Positions 14,023 through 23,796 of a DNA stretch of 44,263 nucleotides are shown here, piece after piece. How positions within the stretch are numbered: the first letter of the stretch is position 1; each line of letters starts with the position of its first letter. This DNA is from an uncultured Lachnospiraceae bacterium (GTDB taxonomy: Bacteria; Bacillota; Clostridia; Lachnospirales; Lachnospiraceae). The stretch spans positions 1 through 44,263 of the forward strand of contig CAMNFR010000016.1 in assembly GCA_946537305.1 (NCBI GenBank). The letters are read 5' to 3'. A model generated the notes under the pieces. That model did not search any database. It was not told the DNA's origin and saw nothing but the letters and a program-made list of their open reading frames with translations. The position numbers were made by a program, and so were the translations under genes.

Positions 14023-14736
14023 ATGTTTGGTAATGTGACGAGATTCAATCCGGAAGTGATACTGACGGCGTCAGATAATATGGAGTTCGTGATCCGCATT
14101 GTCGTCGCGGCCGTGATGGGGATACTGATCGGGGTCGAGAGAGCCTCACGGCTGAAAGAAGCGGGGATTCGGACGCACTGTATTGTGGCAATGACATCGG
14201 CGGTCTTTATGATTCTCTCGAAATACGCTTTTGTCGATCTGGAAGGTGTAGAGGGGGTAAGAGGCGCGGACGCCGCGCGGATTGCTGCACAGGTGGTAAG
14301 CGGCATTTCATTCCTGGGCGCCGGGATCATCTTCAAACAGGGCAAGAACACCGTAAAAGGACTGACGACCGCTGCAGGCATTTGGGCGACTGCTGCCGTG
14401 GGTATGGCGGCCGGCGCAGGACTCTACTGGGTTGCCGCGACAGAATGTGTCCTGCTGCTCGCGTTCCAGACGATACTGCATCAGCATCAGATCGGGACGG
14501 ACGCATTTACGGAGCAGGAGATCAGAATCATCATGGGGACGGATGACAGGAGTGATTTCAATAAGTTCATAAAAGATCATAACTGCATCATAGAAAAAAG
14601 CACCCTGGAGCGCCGCGGTGACATTGTAGAAATGAATCTGTCTCTGAGGGCCAAGATTCCGCTTGCCTATGAAGAAGTATTGGATTTTATGCATATCCAC
14701 CCATCCGTGTCGGTATTTGATGTGGATACGATCTGA
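14023..14736 (+). CDS. MgtC/SapB family membrane protein
   Basis: A 237-residue inner-membrane protein. The N-terminal 150 residues hold about four or five hydrophobic segments with the family hallmarks GILIGVERASRLKEAGIRTHCIVAM, QVVSGISFLGAGIIFKQG and VKGLTTAAGIWATAAVGMAAG. The remaining 85 residues form a soluble, ACT-like C-terminal domain. Family members are linked to magnesium limitation, acid stress or F-ATPase control, but the physiological role in gut Firmicutes is not settled. A GGAAAGAG site precedes the start at 14023. It ends 19 bp before the SGNH hydrolase gene, suggesting co-transcription. No magnesium riboswitch was recognised upstream. Confidence 0.9.
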   Translation: MFGNVTRFNPEVILTASDNMEFVIRIVVAAVMGILIGVERASRLKEAGIRTHCIVAMTSAVFMILSKYAFVDLEGVEGVRGADAARIAAQVVSGISFLGAGIIFKQGKNTVKGLTTAAGIWATAAVGMAAGAGLYWVAATECVLLLAFQTILHQHQIGTDAFTEQEIRIIMGTDDRSDFNKFIKDHNCIIEKSTLERRGDIVEMNLSLRAKIPLAYEEVLDFMHIHPSVSVFDVDTI

Positions 14737-14755
14737 ATATAGAGGAGAACTGGTT

Positions 14756-15406
14756 ATGGACAGACGTCGAATTGTGTGCTTCGGTGACTCGCTGACCTGG
14801 GGCTATCACCCCGTGACAGGCCTGCGGATCCCGGAGGAGGAGCGCTGGACCGGGACGCTGCAGAGATTGCTCGGAAGCGAATATCAGGTGATCGAAGAGG
14901 GACAGAACAGCCGGACCATTGCCACGGACGATCCCTCCGAAGGGGAAAAGAACGGGCGGCGGCATATCATTCCCTGTGTTGAGAGCCACAAGCCGTTAGA
15001 TATCCTGATCATCTGGCTTGGCACCAATGATATGAAGACAAGATACGGGTACGCCGCGGACAGCATCGCCGGGGAGATGGAGCAGTTCCTGGAGAAGGTG
15101 CAGGCATATAACCATTTTCATCTGAATGACGGCATGAAGGTGGTCCTGATCGCACCGCCGCTGATCGGCTATGCGGACGGCGTATCTCCGATGGAGGAGG
15201 CATTCGACTTTACCCGCACAAGAGAGATCTCCGCTGCGCTGCCGGAAAGATACCGACAGGTAGCGGAAACGTACGGCTGCCGCTTCCTGGATGTCACCGG
15301 CACGATTCATGTAAGCCGGGCGGACGGCGTGCACCTGGAACCCCCGGAGACCCAAAAGATGGGAGAAACGGTATACCGTTTCCTGAAAGAAGAAGGACTT
15401 CTGTAA
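14756..15406 (+). CDS. SGNH/GDSL-family hydrolase
   Basis: A 216-residue cytoplasmic esterase-type hydrolase. Block I is CFGDSLTWGY with the nucleophile at Ser12. The GTND block III motif supplies the oxyanion Asn, and RADGVHL (Asp190 and His193) completes the Ser-Asp-His triad. The fold is the arylesterase/acetylxylan esterase-like branch of SGNH enzymes. The start at 14756 has AGAGGAGAAC upstream and overlaps nothing; longer in-frame extensions into the MgtC gene lack a ribosome binding site. It probably shares a transcript with the MgtC-like gene. The natural ester substrate is unknown. Confidence 0.88.
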   Translation: MDRRRIVCFGDSLTWGYHPVTGLRIPEEERWTGTLQRLLGSEYQVIEEGQNSRTIATDDPSEGEKNGRRHIIPCVESHKPLDILIIWLGTNDMKTRYGYAADSIAGEMEQFLEKVQAYNHFHLNDGMKVVLIAPPLIGYADGVSPMEEAFDFTRTREISAALPERYRQVAETYGCRFLDVTGTIHVSRADGVHLEPPETQKMGETVYRFLKEEGLL

Positions 15407-15416
15407 ATGCATTTTC

Positions 15417-15443
15417 TGTAGCTGCAGCTGTAGCTGTAGCTAC
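15417..15443. repeat. short GCTGTA-type tandem and dyad repeat
   Basis: TGTAGCTGCAGCTGTAGC followed by TGTAGCTACA is a small run of a hexamer that is also self-complementary. It is flanked on both sides by CATTTTCTGTA. It lies in the 115-bp gap after the SGNH gene and could form a hairpin, but no T-tract follows, so I do not call it a terminator. Confidence 0.55.
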
Positions 15444-15521
15444 ATTTTCTGTAAACGTTCCTTCAGATGTAAAATATTCGCGTATGGAACGGATACTGTA
15501 TGGACAGCGGAGGGAGAACGT

Positions 15522-16292
15522 ATGGATTATGAGAAGTTAGAAGATATGATCCGCCGAGGAGAGACCGAGGCGTGGCATACCATGGTGTCGGAAATGTTTG
15601 CGCGTCCCCAAAACCTGTATCAGCGGGGAATGCTTACAAGAGAAGAACTGCTGAATGAGCTTAGGAAGATTTCCTTTGGACTCTATGACCGTTTCTTTGG
15701 TGCCGGCAGCCGACGGGAAGGCGCCTTGCATCCGACAGCGGATCTGCAGAAGGAAATGCGGGAGGTGTTCTGTATCCCCGAGGCTCTGGAACGGAAGATT
15801 CCGGAGGGCGTGCCGGTGCCGCAGTGCTTCCGGAAAATGTACGGAACGTATATGCAGATGGAAGTGCGGATGGAACCAGGGGCCGGGCAGAATGTTGGTA
15901 ATTCCGATACGGAAACAGATGCTGGATGGCGTGCTGTGTTGTCGGATATGGGCTTCCGCCCCGATCGAAGATATGTGATCTCCGTACCGGACGGTGTGTC
16001 GGCGTATTTCTGCGATGTGGTGCAGGAATCCGAACAGGACCTGTTGGGCTATCATATCATCCGCTATCGCGCCAGAGGCCATGTGACGGGCTACAGTTCC
16101 CCCGCAGATCGGGACCTGAAACTGGAACTGAAAACCGGAGATCATCCGCTGCTGCTGATCACCTTCGAGATGCAGCCGGAGGATCACCGGGCGTTTGAGA
16201 CGCACTGGAAAGAATACACGGACTTCAGCCGACAGCGGGAGCAGGACATAGATCATTACTATGAGACGTTGGCAGACAAATACGAAGACTAA
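15522..16292 (+). CDS. hypothetical protein
   Basis: A 256-residue protein that I do not recognise. It has no signal peptide and no membrane segment, and is rich in Arg, Glu and aromatic residues. The first 110 residues look mostly helical (MDYEKLEDMIRRGETEAW onward). The C-terminal 130 residues look mixed, with beta strands around RYVISVPDGVSAYFCDVV and HPLLLITFEM. A good GGAGGGAGAACG ribosome binding site precedes the start. Codon use matches its neighbours, so it is likely a real gene. It stands alone between the SGNH hydrolase and the giant secreted protein, and context gives no function. Confidence 0.7.
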   Translation: MDYEKLEDMIRRGETEAWHTMVSEMFARPQNLYQRGMLTREELLNELRKISFGLYDRFFGAGSRREGALHPTADLQKEMREVFCIPEALERKIPEGVPVPQCFRKMYGTYMQMEVRMEPGAGQNVGNSDTETDAGWRAVLSDMGFRPDRRYVISVPDGVSAYFCDVVQESEQDLLGYHIIRYRARGHVTGYSSPADRDLKLELKTGDHPLLLITFEMQPEDHRAFETHWKEYTDFSRQREQDIDHYYETLADKYED

Positions 16293-16408
16293 ATAACGTG
16301 ATAAACAACACATATAACTATTTACAAACGTAAGGAGCTGTGCCATAATATAGGAATAGGAACACTTTTGTATAATTAATACAAGTCAAACGGAGAGGAG
16401 GACCCTCT

Positions 16409-19400
16409 ATGCAGATCCACAAGCATCCAACAGGTAAAATGATATCTCCCCGCAGACATCGTATCGGAGCGCTGCTCCTGTGTGTTCTTCTGACTGCGGT
16501 GATGGGAACCGCGGCTCCTCTGACGGCATATGCTGCCCATGCTGCCGGAGAAGCAGACAATGATGTTGTAAAGTACCTGTATTATCAGGAAGAGGGCAGT
16601 GAAGATTATTACCGGTATGGAATCAAATCCATCTATCTGGCTCCGAACACGTACTATGATACCGTGTACGATACGGAGCTGAGTACCTGGACTTCCGCCT
16701 GGAGCGATCCGGACGGAAGAAGTTCAGATGATCAGGCGGCGGCGGATGAAGTGATCGAACTGATCGACCAGCTACCTGCTACAAGCGCGGTCACACTGGC
16801 GGATAAGCTGCAGATCCAGACGGTCAGGGCAGCTTTTAATAAGCTGAGCGGTCCGCAGATCAATCTTGTTACGAACCAGTCGAGGCTGACGAGCGCGGAA
16901 GCATCTCTTGCTGCGAAAGAGGAGAGCGTGGAAGTACCGGAAGGCATGACAAGGGAAGAGGCCTACGCCAGAGCCTACGCACAGTCCGTTCTCACAAAGG
17001 CCGCCGCGCTCCCGGAACTGAGCGGGACTTCCTCACAGGAAGAGCTGGAGAGTGCCGCCCTTTTGGCCCTCCGGTGGAGAACCGCTTTTGAGCTGGTTCC
17101 CGAGGAAATCCGGGCCGAACTGGAAGCCGATGAGGAATCCGCAGCTGTCCTGGGAAAACTGTTCCGGACAGAGGGGGATGCCGTCGGTTATCTGCGGGCC
17201 ATGCTTCCCACCTGGTATCCGAACGATGCGATGAATGCGTCCAAGGAGGAACTGGTGGCGGCGGATGAGCTGGCGGTGACGATCATCACCATCTATCAGC
17301 AGATGTCCGCTGAGCAGCAGGCGGGGACGAATTTGGCAGGACTGGAATTTCTTGCGGACAACTATGTATATGAGGAGGAAAAAGATACCGGGTCCGCCGT
17401 CGTTCACAATCCGGGGGAGGTCCACTCCGAAGTAAATGTGTCCTTCCTGGATAAAATGATCAAGAATTATCTCCTGAAAGACTGGGCCATATTGGCGGAT
17501 AAGATCTTTGCCACGCAGGGCGAGAGCGCCAACTATGTGGGAAACAGCGCTTACCGAAGGGATTTCCGCGGTTCCAATCCCGGTAAGGGGCTGAACGTGG
17601 CCAATGCTCTTGCCAGCCCGAACGGCTCCGCAAGCAGCAAATGGGGGGACGGCAAGGGATGGCGGTATACCGGTCTGAAAACGGCGACCAGTCTCTCGCA
17701 GGTCAGAAATGCCATGGCGGATGAAGTGCGGTCCGGCGCGAACCGGAAGGCAGTCACCCGGGAAGAACTGCTGAACAAGTCCGAATGCCCGCTGGAGATC
17801 GACCGCCTGGAGGCACTGAAATCGAATGATAGCACCAAGGCCTTCTATTCGATCGCGACCTATGTCAGCCGGGGCAGTTCGAGCGTTCATATCTCCTACG
17901 AGTCCTACGGCCTGGTATTCTATGATTTTGACCTGGCAGTCATCTCGGACAATAACGTGGATTACGTGACCGGCGCCGAAAAATATCTGGATACGGAGCA
18001 TCCGCTCCAGGCGGCGGCGAAAGATTCCGCAACGGGTGTTGTCTACAAGACCAACACAGGAAACGGAAATAACACGACCACCAGCTACACAGAGAACAAT
18101 TCCAAAGAAGATACCGATGTTACCATGAGCTTTACCAACACGGATTCCACCACCCTGGAGACGTCCTTCGAGACCTCCGAATCCTACTCCTATTCGGAGA
18201 TGATCGGTTCCGAGACGGAGATCGGGGCGGATGCGTGTTTCGTGAATGAGCACATTAAGGTGGAGTTTACCGCGGAGCAGGCTTACTCTACGGCCAGAGG
18301 AAATACCAATTCCGCCACGAAAGAGACCAGCCAGACCATCGAGACTTCGCTGACGATTCCTGCGCAGACGGCGATCCAGATCCTGCAGGAACAGAATGAG
18401 ACCGATATTACCCTGAAATATGACACGCCCATGGCCATCACCTTCAAGGTGATTGTCTTCGCCATCGGCGGTGAAGGAACCTGTACCGGTGCGTCCACCA
18501 ATTTCACCCAGGCGACGGCCGGATTTGAGAACTCTGATTTCTATGCGGTATTCGGCTGTGATGATGCAGAGGGCGGCCGCTCTGCCATGGAGAACCTGCA
18601 TCAGCGCGCGGTTATGAATCTCAATACCGGCGGCTATGATCAGTCCTACGGAAGAACGTCCGGGCTGTACCACAACAACGGCGGCAGATGGACAGAATCG
18701 GATCATATTAACTGGAGCAGTCAGTTCTCCGCCTCGGAGCGGCAGGCGATCAAGTACATGACGGAGCGGATCCCCATGGTTCCGGCCGGAACGACCATGA
18801 AGGTCACGTCCAGGAGCCTGAACTCCAAGGTAAACGGCATTGCGCCGCTGTATCTTCTGAAGAACGTTGCCCTGGGAGAAGGCGTCGCGGATGAATATGA
18901 CATGACCGTGGGCGATCTTTTCTATCTGGACAGCCTCACCGTGGAAGGCCTGAACAAGAACAACGTGGCGTATTACGGATTCGATCCGGACGACGGCCAC
19001 TGGGAGCTGTGCGACGCGGAAGGAAATGTGCAGGAGACCAGCGAGCTGGCTGCTATGGCGGACGGGTCCGCGCTGACCGGCCAGAATACGGTCACGGCCA
19101 ATGCGCCCGGGGAACAGTACCTCAAATGGGTGCTGAATGACAATGTCGTCAAAGATAAGCTGTACAACGCGCTGAATGAGGCGGGCTTCGCCGATAATGA
19201 TAATATCAATACAGCCTATGTGAAGCTGAATATCTCCGAGAAGGGCTTCGACGGCACCGTGGACCTGCAGGGGACCTATGAGGGTTATGCGGGCGAGGAT
19301 CCGGTCCTGCTGACGGATAACGGCATGAAAGTCGTGCTGAAGGATACCACCGGCAAGGAGGTGGACCGTCCGGTTACCTGGGAGGCCCAGGAGATGAGCG

Positions 19401-22246
19401 GTGTCACTCTGGAGCCCAGCGGCATGATCAGTTTCACCGCTCCCGGCACCTATCACGTGCGGGTCTACACCGGAACGCAGGCGAATGCCAGAAAGTACTC
19501 CGACTGGGTCGAGGTGACCGCGCTGGCGGCCAAACAGCTGGAGAGCATAACCATCAGCGATACCGCCGATCCCGCGGTCCTTGCGCCGATCATCCTGAAC
19601 GACGGGGAAAATACCGCCGATCTTGCCGCACTGGAGCTGGATCCCAGGGATCAGTACGGGAATGTCTGGGCGCTGGAGGATTCCGATATCACCTGGTGCG
19701 TCAACGGAACCCCGATCGACGGAACGGTATTTGAGGCGGCGGAAGCCGGCGATTACGAGATCACGGCCGTCTCCGGGGAGGTCGTCTCCAATGCGCTGAC
19801 CTTCACGGTAAAAGAAGCCAGAAAGCTGGACAGCCTGGTCATTGAGAGCGAAGACCTGACAGAGAAGGGCCTCGGCGTAGGCGAAGGATATCAGGTCAAC
19901 CTCTCTGCAGGCGGCCCGGTGACCGTGACGGCAAAGGACCAGTACGGCGATGATTTCGATATCACGAAGGAGACTTTGGAGTGGATCGCGGACGGGACCC
20001 ATGCGGCTGTCCTGGACAATACCACCCTCTCCGGCAATGCCAGCGGGGAAAGCTTCCTGCAGCTGAAGATCGGCGAGGTGGAGTCCAATGTGCTGGATTT
20101 CGTGGTATTTACCAAGCCGTACGTGAAGAAACTCTATGCGTCGGGCGAAAATACCATTCTGGAGGGAGAGACCTTCCTGCTGAAGGATATCACTCTGAAC
20201 GCGAAGGATCAGAACGGCGATAATTATGCGATGTCCGCGAAGGAGATCGATTCCATCATCTGGACGCTGACGGACGAGGGAACCATCAAGACCACATCCG
20301 GCGCATCCTATGATGAGGAAAGCCGCTCGCTTACCGTGGCGGAGGGATCCCTGCAGGACGGCAAGACCGGAAGCGTGATTCTCTCCGGAGAATTTGTGAA
20401 CACCAACGGAAAATCCGCCGTGGCAAAGGCGACCATCTCCGTGAAGCAGCAGCCGTTCCTGGTGGAGCTGACCCTCACAAAGAAGGCGGCCAGCGCAGAG
20501 ATCGCCACGGATGACACCAGACTGTGCCAGGATTTCTTCAAGGTCACCGCGAAGGATCAGTACGGCGAGGACTACGATCTGACCCGGAAGGATCTCACCT
20601 TCGCCAGCGACAATGAGGAAGCATACAGCATTACCAATCCGGACAAGAAGGAGAGCGCCGCGCTGGTGGCCGGGGACTATCTGGCCCTGGTAAAGGCCGG
20701 AACATCCGTCTCCGCGAAGATCACGGTCTTCTCGGAAAATGCACGGGAGGAGATCATTACCAGTAATGCCGTCACCCTGACGATTCCCAGAGTCCGCACC
20801 CTGGAGTCGGTGGCCTTCACCAAGGCGCCGGCCACGCTGCCTCTGGAATCCACGATCAGCATGGCCGAACTCGGCGCGGTGTGCTTCGATGAACTGGGAG
20901 TGGCATTTACCGAGAAGGAACTGAATAACTACAACGCGAAGATCACCTATACCATCGATCCCAAGAAGACGGATACGGTCCTCGATACGGCCAAGAATAT
21001 CCTGTCCACCGGAACGGAATTCGGCTATATCTCCGTCACAGCGAATGCCGTCAATGCTTCCTCCACGAACATCGTGAAGGATTCCGAGGGCAACGATGTG
21101 ATCTCCGAGACCCTGATCCACATCGGGCCGCTGCTGGAGAACATCACCGCACAGAAGACCAAACTGGATGCGGATGGCGGACAGGATGCTATTGTGATCA
21201 CCGGCAAGGGACTCGTTAACGGGATGGTCGTTACGCTGACGGATGAATCCGGACAGGTGATTTCGGCTGAGACCACCGGCAGCGATGTGAAACAGGTTGC
21301 CACCTTTACTATTCCGAAGAATCGTACATCCGCCGAGCGGAAATACGACGTGGGCTACCAGATCGGTAAGCACGAGCTGGTTCCGGAAAAGGAAATCACC
21401 ATTACGGAGGACTTCCATACGCTGAAGAGGACCGCCCCCGCAGCAGCCACCTGTGAAAAGGCCGGCAATATTGAGTATTGGAAGTGTACCAAGTGCGGGA
21501 AGATCTACAAAGACGAAAAGGCTAACACGCTGATCGCTCAGAAGGATACTGTGATTGCAGCCCTGGGACACGCCTGGGATGCCGGAACGCTGGTATCTGC
21601 GGCGAAGAAGAATAGCAACGGTACGTATGTCTTCACCTGCACGCATGATGCGACGCATAAGAAGACCGCAAATATCCCGTTGCTGCTGCTGAGGAGCAAG
21701 ACCAAAAAGAAAACGTTGACCCTCACCTGGAACGCGGTCGCCCTCGCGGACGGATATGAAGTCTACTTCGCTCTCTGCGGGAAGAACGATAAGGGAGGAT
21801 ACAAGCTGGCAAAGGATATCCCTGCCGGAAGTGCCCTGAAGTGGAAGAAGGCCAAGCTGAAGAAGGGCAATTTCTACAAAGCTTATATTAAAGCCTACCG
21901 GAAAGTGAATGGTCAGAAGATAACCATCGCCCAGAGCTACGCAATCCACAGCATCATCGGCGGGTATAACAAGAAGTACACCAACGTCAAGTCTCTGAAA
22001 CTGAAAAAAACAGCTGTCACCCTGAAGACCGGGAAGACGTTCAAGATTAAGGGCGTAAAGATCAAGAAGGTGAAGAGCAAGAAACAGCTCCCCAAGCATG
22101 AGGCGAAGCTTCGGTACGCGACCTCCGATAAGAGCGTAGCGACCGTTGCAAAGGGGAAGATTACAGCAGTCGCCCCGGGCAGCTGCGAGATCTATGTGAT
22201 TACCAACAATGGCATCATGGCTGCCATTCATGTGAAGGTCGAATGA
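16409..22246 (+). CDS. giant secreted protein with aerolysin/ETX-MTX2-like segment and Ig-like repeats
   Basis: A 1945-residue exported protein. Residues 1 to about 42 are a long signal peptide (basic start, LLLCVLLTAVMG core, AYA cleavage site). The region to about 480 is mostly helical and unrecognised. Residues about 560-720 have long alternating Ser/Thr strands (TLETSFETSESYSYSEMIG, a charged turn, then TKETSQTIETSLTIPAQTA), the pattern of the membrane-inserting hairpin and following strands of aerolysin/epsilon-toxin/MTX2 pore formers. From about 850 to 1640 come several Ig-like modules, each with a DQYG(D/E) element. Near 1680-1720 is a CTKCGKIY-type cysteine motif, and the C terminus is a fibronectin-like plus Big_2-like lysine-rich domain. 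There is no sortase motif. A terminator follows. The pore-former assignment is by pattern only. Confidence 0.75.
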   Translation: MQIHKHPTGKMISPRRHRIGALLLCVLLTAVMGTAAPLTAYAAHAAGEADNDVVKYLYYQEEGSEDYYRYGIKSIYLAPNTYYDTVYDTELSTWTSAWSDPDGRSSDDQAAADEVIELIDQLPATSAVTLADKLQIQTVRAAFNKLSGPQINLVTNQSRLTSAEASLAAKEESVEVPEGMTREEAYARAYAQSVLTKAAALPELSGTSSQEELESAALLALRWRTAFELVPEEIRAELEADEESAAVLGKLFRTEGDAVGYLRAMLPTWYPNDAMNASKEELVAADELAVTIITIYQQMSAEQQAGTNLAGLEFLADNYVYEEEKDTGSAVVHNPGEVHSEVNVSFLDKMIKNYLLKDWAILADKIFATQGESANYVGNSAYRRDFRGSNPGKGLNVANALASPNGSASSKWGDGKGWRYTGLKTATSLSQVRNAMADEVRSGANRKAVTREELLNKSECPLEIDRLEALKSNDSTKAFYSIATYVSRGSSSVHISYESYGLVFYDFDLAVISDNNVDYVTGAEKYLDTEHPLQAAAKDSATGVVYKTNTGNGNNTTTSYTENNSKEDTDVTMSFTNTDSTTLETSFETSESYSYSEMIGSETEIGADACFVNEHIKVEFTAEQAYSTARGNTNSATKETSQTIETSLTIPAQTAIQILQEQNETDITLKYDTPMAITFKVIVFAIGGEGTCTGASTNFTQATAGFENSDFYAVFGCDDAEGGRSAMENLHQRAVMNLNTGGYDQSYGRTSGLYHNNGGRWTESDHINWSSQFSASERQAIKYMTERIPMVPAGTTMKVTSRSLNSKVNGIAPLYLLKNVALGEGVADEYDMTVGDLFYLDSLTVEGLNKNNVAYYGFDPDDGHWELCDAEGNVQETSELAAMADGSALTGQNTVTANAPGEQYLKWVLNDNVVKDKLYNALNEAGFADNDNINTAYVKLNISEKGFDGTVDLQGTYEGYAGEDPVLLTDNGMKVVLKDTTGKEVDRPVTWEAQEMSGVTLEPSGMISFTAPGTYHVRVYTGTQANARKYSDWVEVTALAAKQLESITISDTADPAVLAPIILNDGENTADLAALELDPRDQYGNVWALEDSDITWCVNGTPIDGTVFEAAEAGDYEITAVSGEVVSNALTFTVKEARKLDSLVIESEDLTEKGLGVGEGYQVNLSAGGPVTVTAKDQYGDDFDITKETLEWIADGTHAAVLDNTTLSGNASGESFLQLKIGEVESNVLDFVVFTKPYVKKLYASGENTILEGETFLLKDITLNAKDQNGDNYAMSAKEIDSIIWTLTDEGTIKTTSGASYDEESRSLTVAEGSLQDGKTGSVILSGEFVNTNGKSAVAKATISVKQQPFLVELTLTKKAASAEIATDDTRLCQDFFKVTAKDQYGEDYDLTRKDLTFASDNEEAYSITNPDKKESAALVAGDYLALVKAGTSVSAKITVFSENAREEIITSNAVTLTIPRVRTLESVAFTKAPATLPLESTISMAELGAVCFDELGVAFTEKELNNYNAKITYTIDPKKTDTVLDTAKNILSTGTEFGYISVTANAVNASSTNIVKDSEGNDVISETLIHIGPLLENITAQKTKLDADGGQDAIVITGKGLVNGMVVTLTDESGQVISAETTGSDVKQVATFTIPKNRTSAERKYDVGYQIGKHELVPEKEITITEDFHTLKRTAPAAATCEKAGNIEYWKCTKCGKIYKDEKANTLIAQKDTVIAALGHAWDAGTLVSAAKKNSNGTYVFTCTHDATHKKTANIPLLLLRSKTKKKTLTLTWNAVALADGYEVYFALCGKNDKGGYKLAKDIPAGSALKWKKAKLKKGNFYKAYIKAYRKVNGQKITIAQSYAIHSIIGGYNKKYTNVKSLKLKKTAVTLKTGKTFKIKGVKIKKVKSKKQLPKHEAKLRYATSDKSVATVAKGKITAVAPGSCEIYVITNNGIMAAIHVKVE

Positions 22247-22284
22247 TCTGCGGATCCTTCCGCCAGGACAATTCTTAAAAAGTG

Positions 22285-22324
22285 GGCAGCGCCGCATGGA
22301 TAGTGCGGCGCTGCCTGTTTTTTT
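22285..22324 (+). terminator. Rho-independent terminator of the giant secreted protein gene
   Basis: The arms GGCAGCGCCGCA and TGCGGCGCTGCC pair perfectly over 12 bp with a 7-base loop and are followed by TGTTTTTTT. It starts 39 bp after the stop codon. Confidence 0.95.
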
Positions 22325-22381
22325 GCGGCTGTGCATCCCCGGGCGTTCCCGCGTATTCGAAAAGATTCCGGACAATCCTAC

Positions 22382-22410
22382 TCGTCATGCGGTATAAAAC
22401 GTGCTATAAT
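22382..22410 (+). promoter_or_regulatory. promoter of the homoserine dehydrogenase operon
   Basis: TCGTCA, 17 bp and TATAAT with an upstream TG (TGCTATAAT) form an extended -10 promoter. It lies between the terminator of the giant gene and the start at 22482. No T-box or amino-acid riboswitch was recognised in the 70-base leader. Confidence 0.65.
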
Positions 22411-22481
22411 AATGGCATTAATGAAAAGTCAACTGCGCAAACAGATAGAAATCTCACGCCGCAGTCTAAAAGGAGAAGAAT

Positions 22482-23786
22482 ATGAGCGACAAGAAGAATT
22501 GCCCGGAAGTGAAGGTGGCGATCCTGGGAATCGGGACGGTGGGAGGCGGCACGTACAAGCTGATCTCCCGGCAGGCGGAGGAGCTTCCGGATAAGACCGG
22601 GGCCTGTGTGTCTGTGAAAAAGGTTCTGGTGAGGAATCTGAACAAGGAGCGCCCCGGGATCCCGAAGGAAATCCTGACGGATGACTGGAACAGCATCCTG
22701 CAGGACGAGGAGATCCGGGTGGTGATCGAGCTGATGGGCGGCATTGAGCCCGCAAAGACCTATATCAGCGAGGCACTGAAAGCCGGAAAGCAGGTGGTGA
22801 CCGCTAATAAGGATCTGCTGGCCGAGTACGGGGAGGAATTGACCGAACTGGCCACGGAGAATGGCTGTGATCTGATGTTCGAGGCGGCGGTGGCCGGAGG
22901 GATTCCGATCATCCGGCCACTCAAGAACAGCCTGGTGGGCAATCACATTACCGAGGTCATGGGCATCGTGAACGGCACCACCAACTTCATTCTTACAAAG
23001 ATGTCTCAGGAGGGGCTGGATTACGAGACGGCGCTGGCACAGGCTACGGAGCTGGGATACGCGGAGGCGGATCCCACGGCGGATGTGGAAGGGCTGGACG
23101 CCGGCCGGAAGATGGCCATCATGGCATCAGTAGCATTTCATTCCCGGGTCGTTTCCTCTGATGTTTATACGGAAGGGATCACGGCCATCACGCCCAAAGA
23201 CATCCGCTACGCGAAGGAATTTGGTTATGAGATTAAGCTCCTGGGCCTGGCCCGCCACGTGGCGGACGGCATTGAGGTGAAGGTGCATCCCATGCTGATC
23301 CCCTCCACGCACCCGCTGGCTACGGTCAGCGATGCCTTCAACGCGGTATTCGTACATGGCGATGCGGTGGATGACACCATGTTCTACGGGCGGGGCGCCG
23401 GGGAATTCCCCACCGCCAGCGCGGTGCTGGGCGACGTGGTGGATGAGGTGCGTCACATTCTGGGGAACAGCACCGGCCACTGCAACGGCAGCTTCTATAA
23501 GACCGTGCCGGTGAAGGATATCGGCGATACGGAATGCCGCTTCTTCCTGCGCATTCAGGTGGAAGATAAGCCCGGCGTGCTGGCGGGCATCTGCTCCGTG
23601 CTGGGCAACAACGGTGTATCCATCGCCCAGGTGGTGCAGAAAAAGAAGACCCGCGGCGCCGGCGGCGCGGAGCTTGTGATCATCACGGACAGCGTGATCG
23701 AAAAACACTTCCAGGATGCCTTGACGATCTTCAAGAGCATGTCCATGGTGCGGAAGATCTCCAGCGTGATCCGGGTGTATGAGTAA
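22482..23786 (+). CDS. hom: homoserine dehydrogenase
   Basis: A 434-residue NAD(P)-dependent enzyme reducing aspartate semialdehyde to homoserine, the branch to threonine and methionine. The N-terminal Rossmann motif is AILGIGTVGGGTY. The catalytic domain shows VVTANKDLLAEYG, FEAAVAGGIPIIRPL, MGIVNGTTNFILTKM and LGYAEADPTADVEGLDAGRK. From about residue 350 there is an ACT domain (RIQVEDKPGVLAGICSVLG) for allosteric control, usually by threonine. The full family length and order are kept. The ATG follows AAAAGGAGAAGAAT. The GNAT-deaminase fusion gene begins 10 bp after the stop, so the two are co-transcribed although they have no clear metabolic link. Confidence 0.96.
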   Translation: MSDKKNCPEVKVAILGIGTVGGGTYKLISRQAEELPDKTGACVSVKKVLVRNLNKERPGIPKEILTDDWNSILQDEEIRVVIELMGGIEPAKTYISEALKAGKQVVTANKDLLAEYGEELTELATENGCDLMFEAAVAGGIPIIRPLKNSLVGNHITEVMGIVNGTTNFILTKMSQEGLDYETALAQATELGYAEADPTADVEGLDAGRKMAIMASVAFHSRVVSSDVYTEGITAITPKDIRYAKEFGYEIKLLGLARHVADGIEVKVHPMLIPSTHPLATVSDAFNAVFVHGDAVDDTMFYGRGAGEFPTASAVLGDVVDEVRHILGNSTGHCNGSFYKTVPVKDIGDTECRFFLRIQVEDKPGVLAGICSVLGNNGVSIAQVVQKKKTRGAGGAELVIITDSVIEKHFQDALTIFKSMSMVRKISSVIRVYE

Positions 23787-23796
23787 AGGAGAAAAA

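Noticed and set aside
17033-22375. Very long open frame (1780 codons) on the minus strand opposite the giant secreted protein
   Set aside because: It is antisense to a gene with a signal peptide, recognisable domains, a ribosome binding site and a terminator. Its translation is low in structure, rich in Arg/His/Gly and matches no family.
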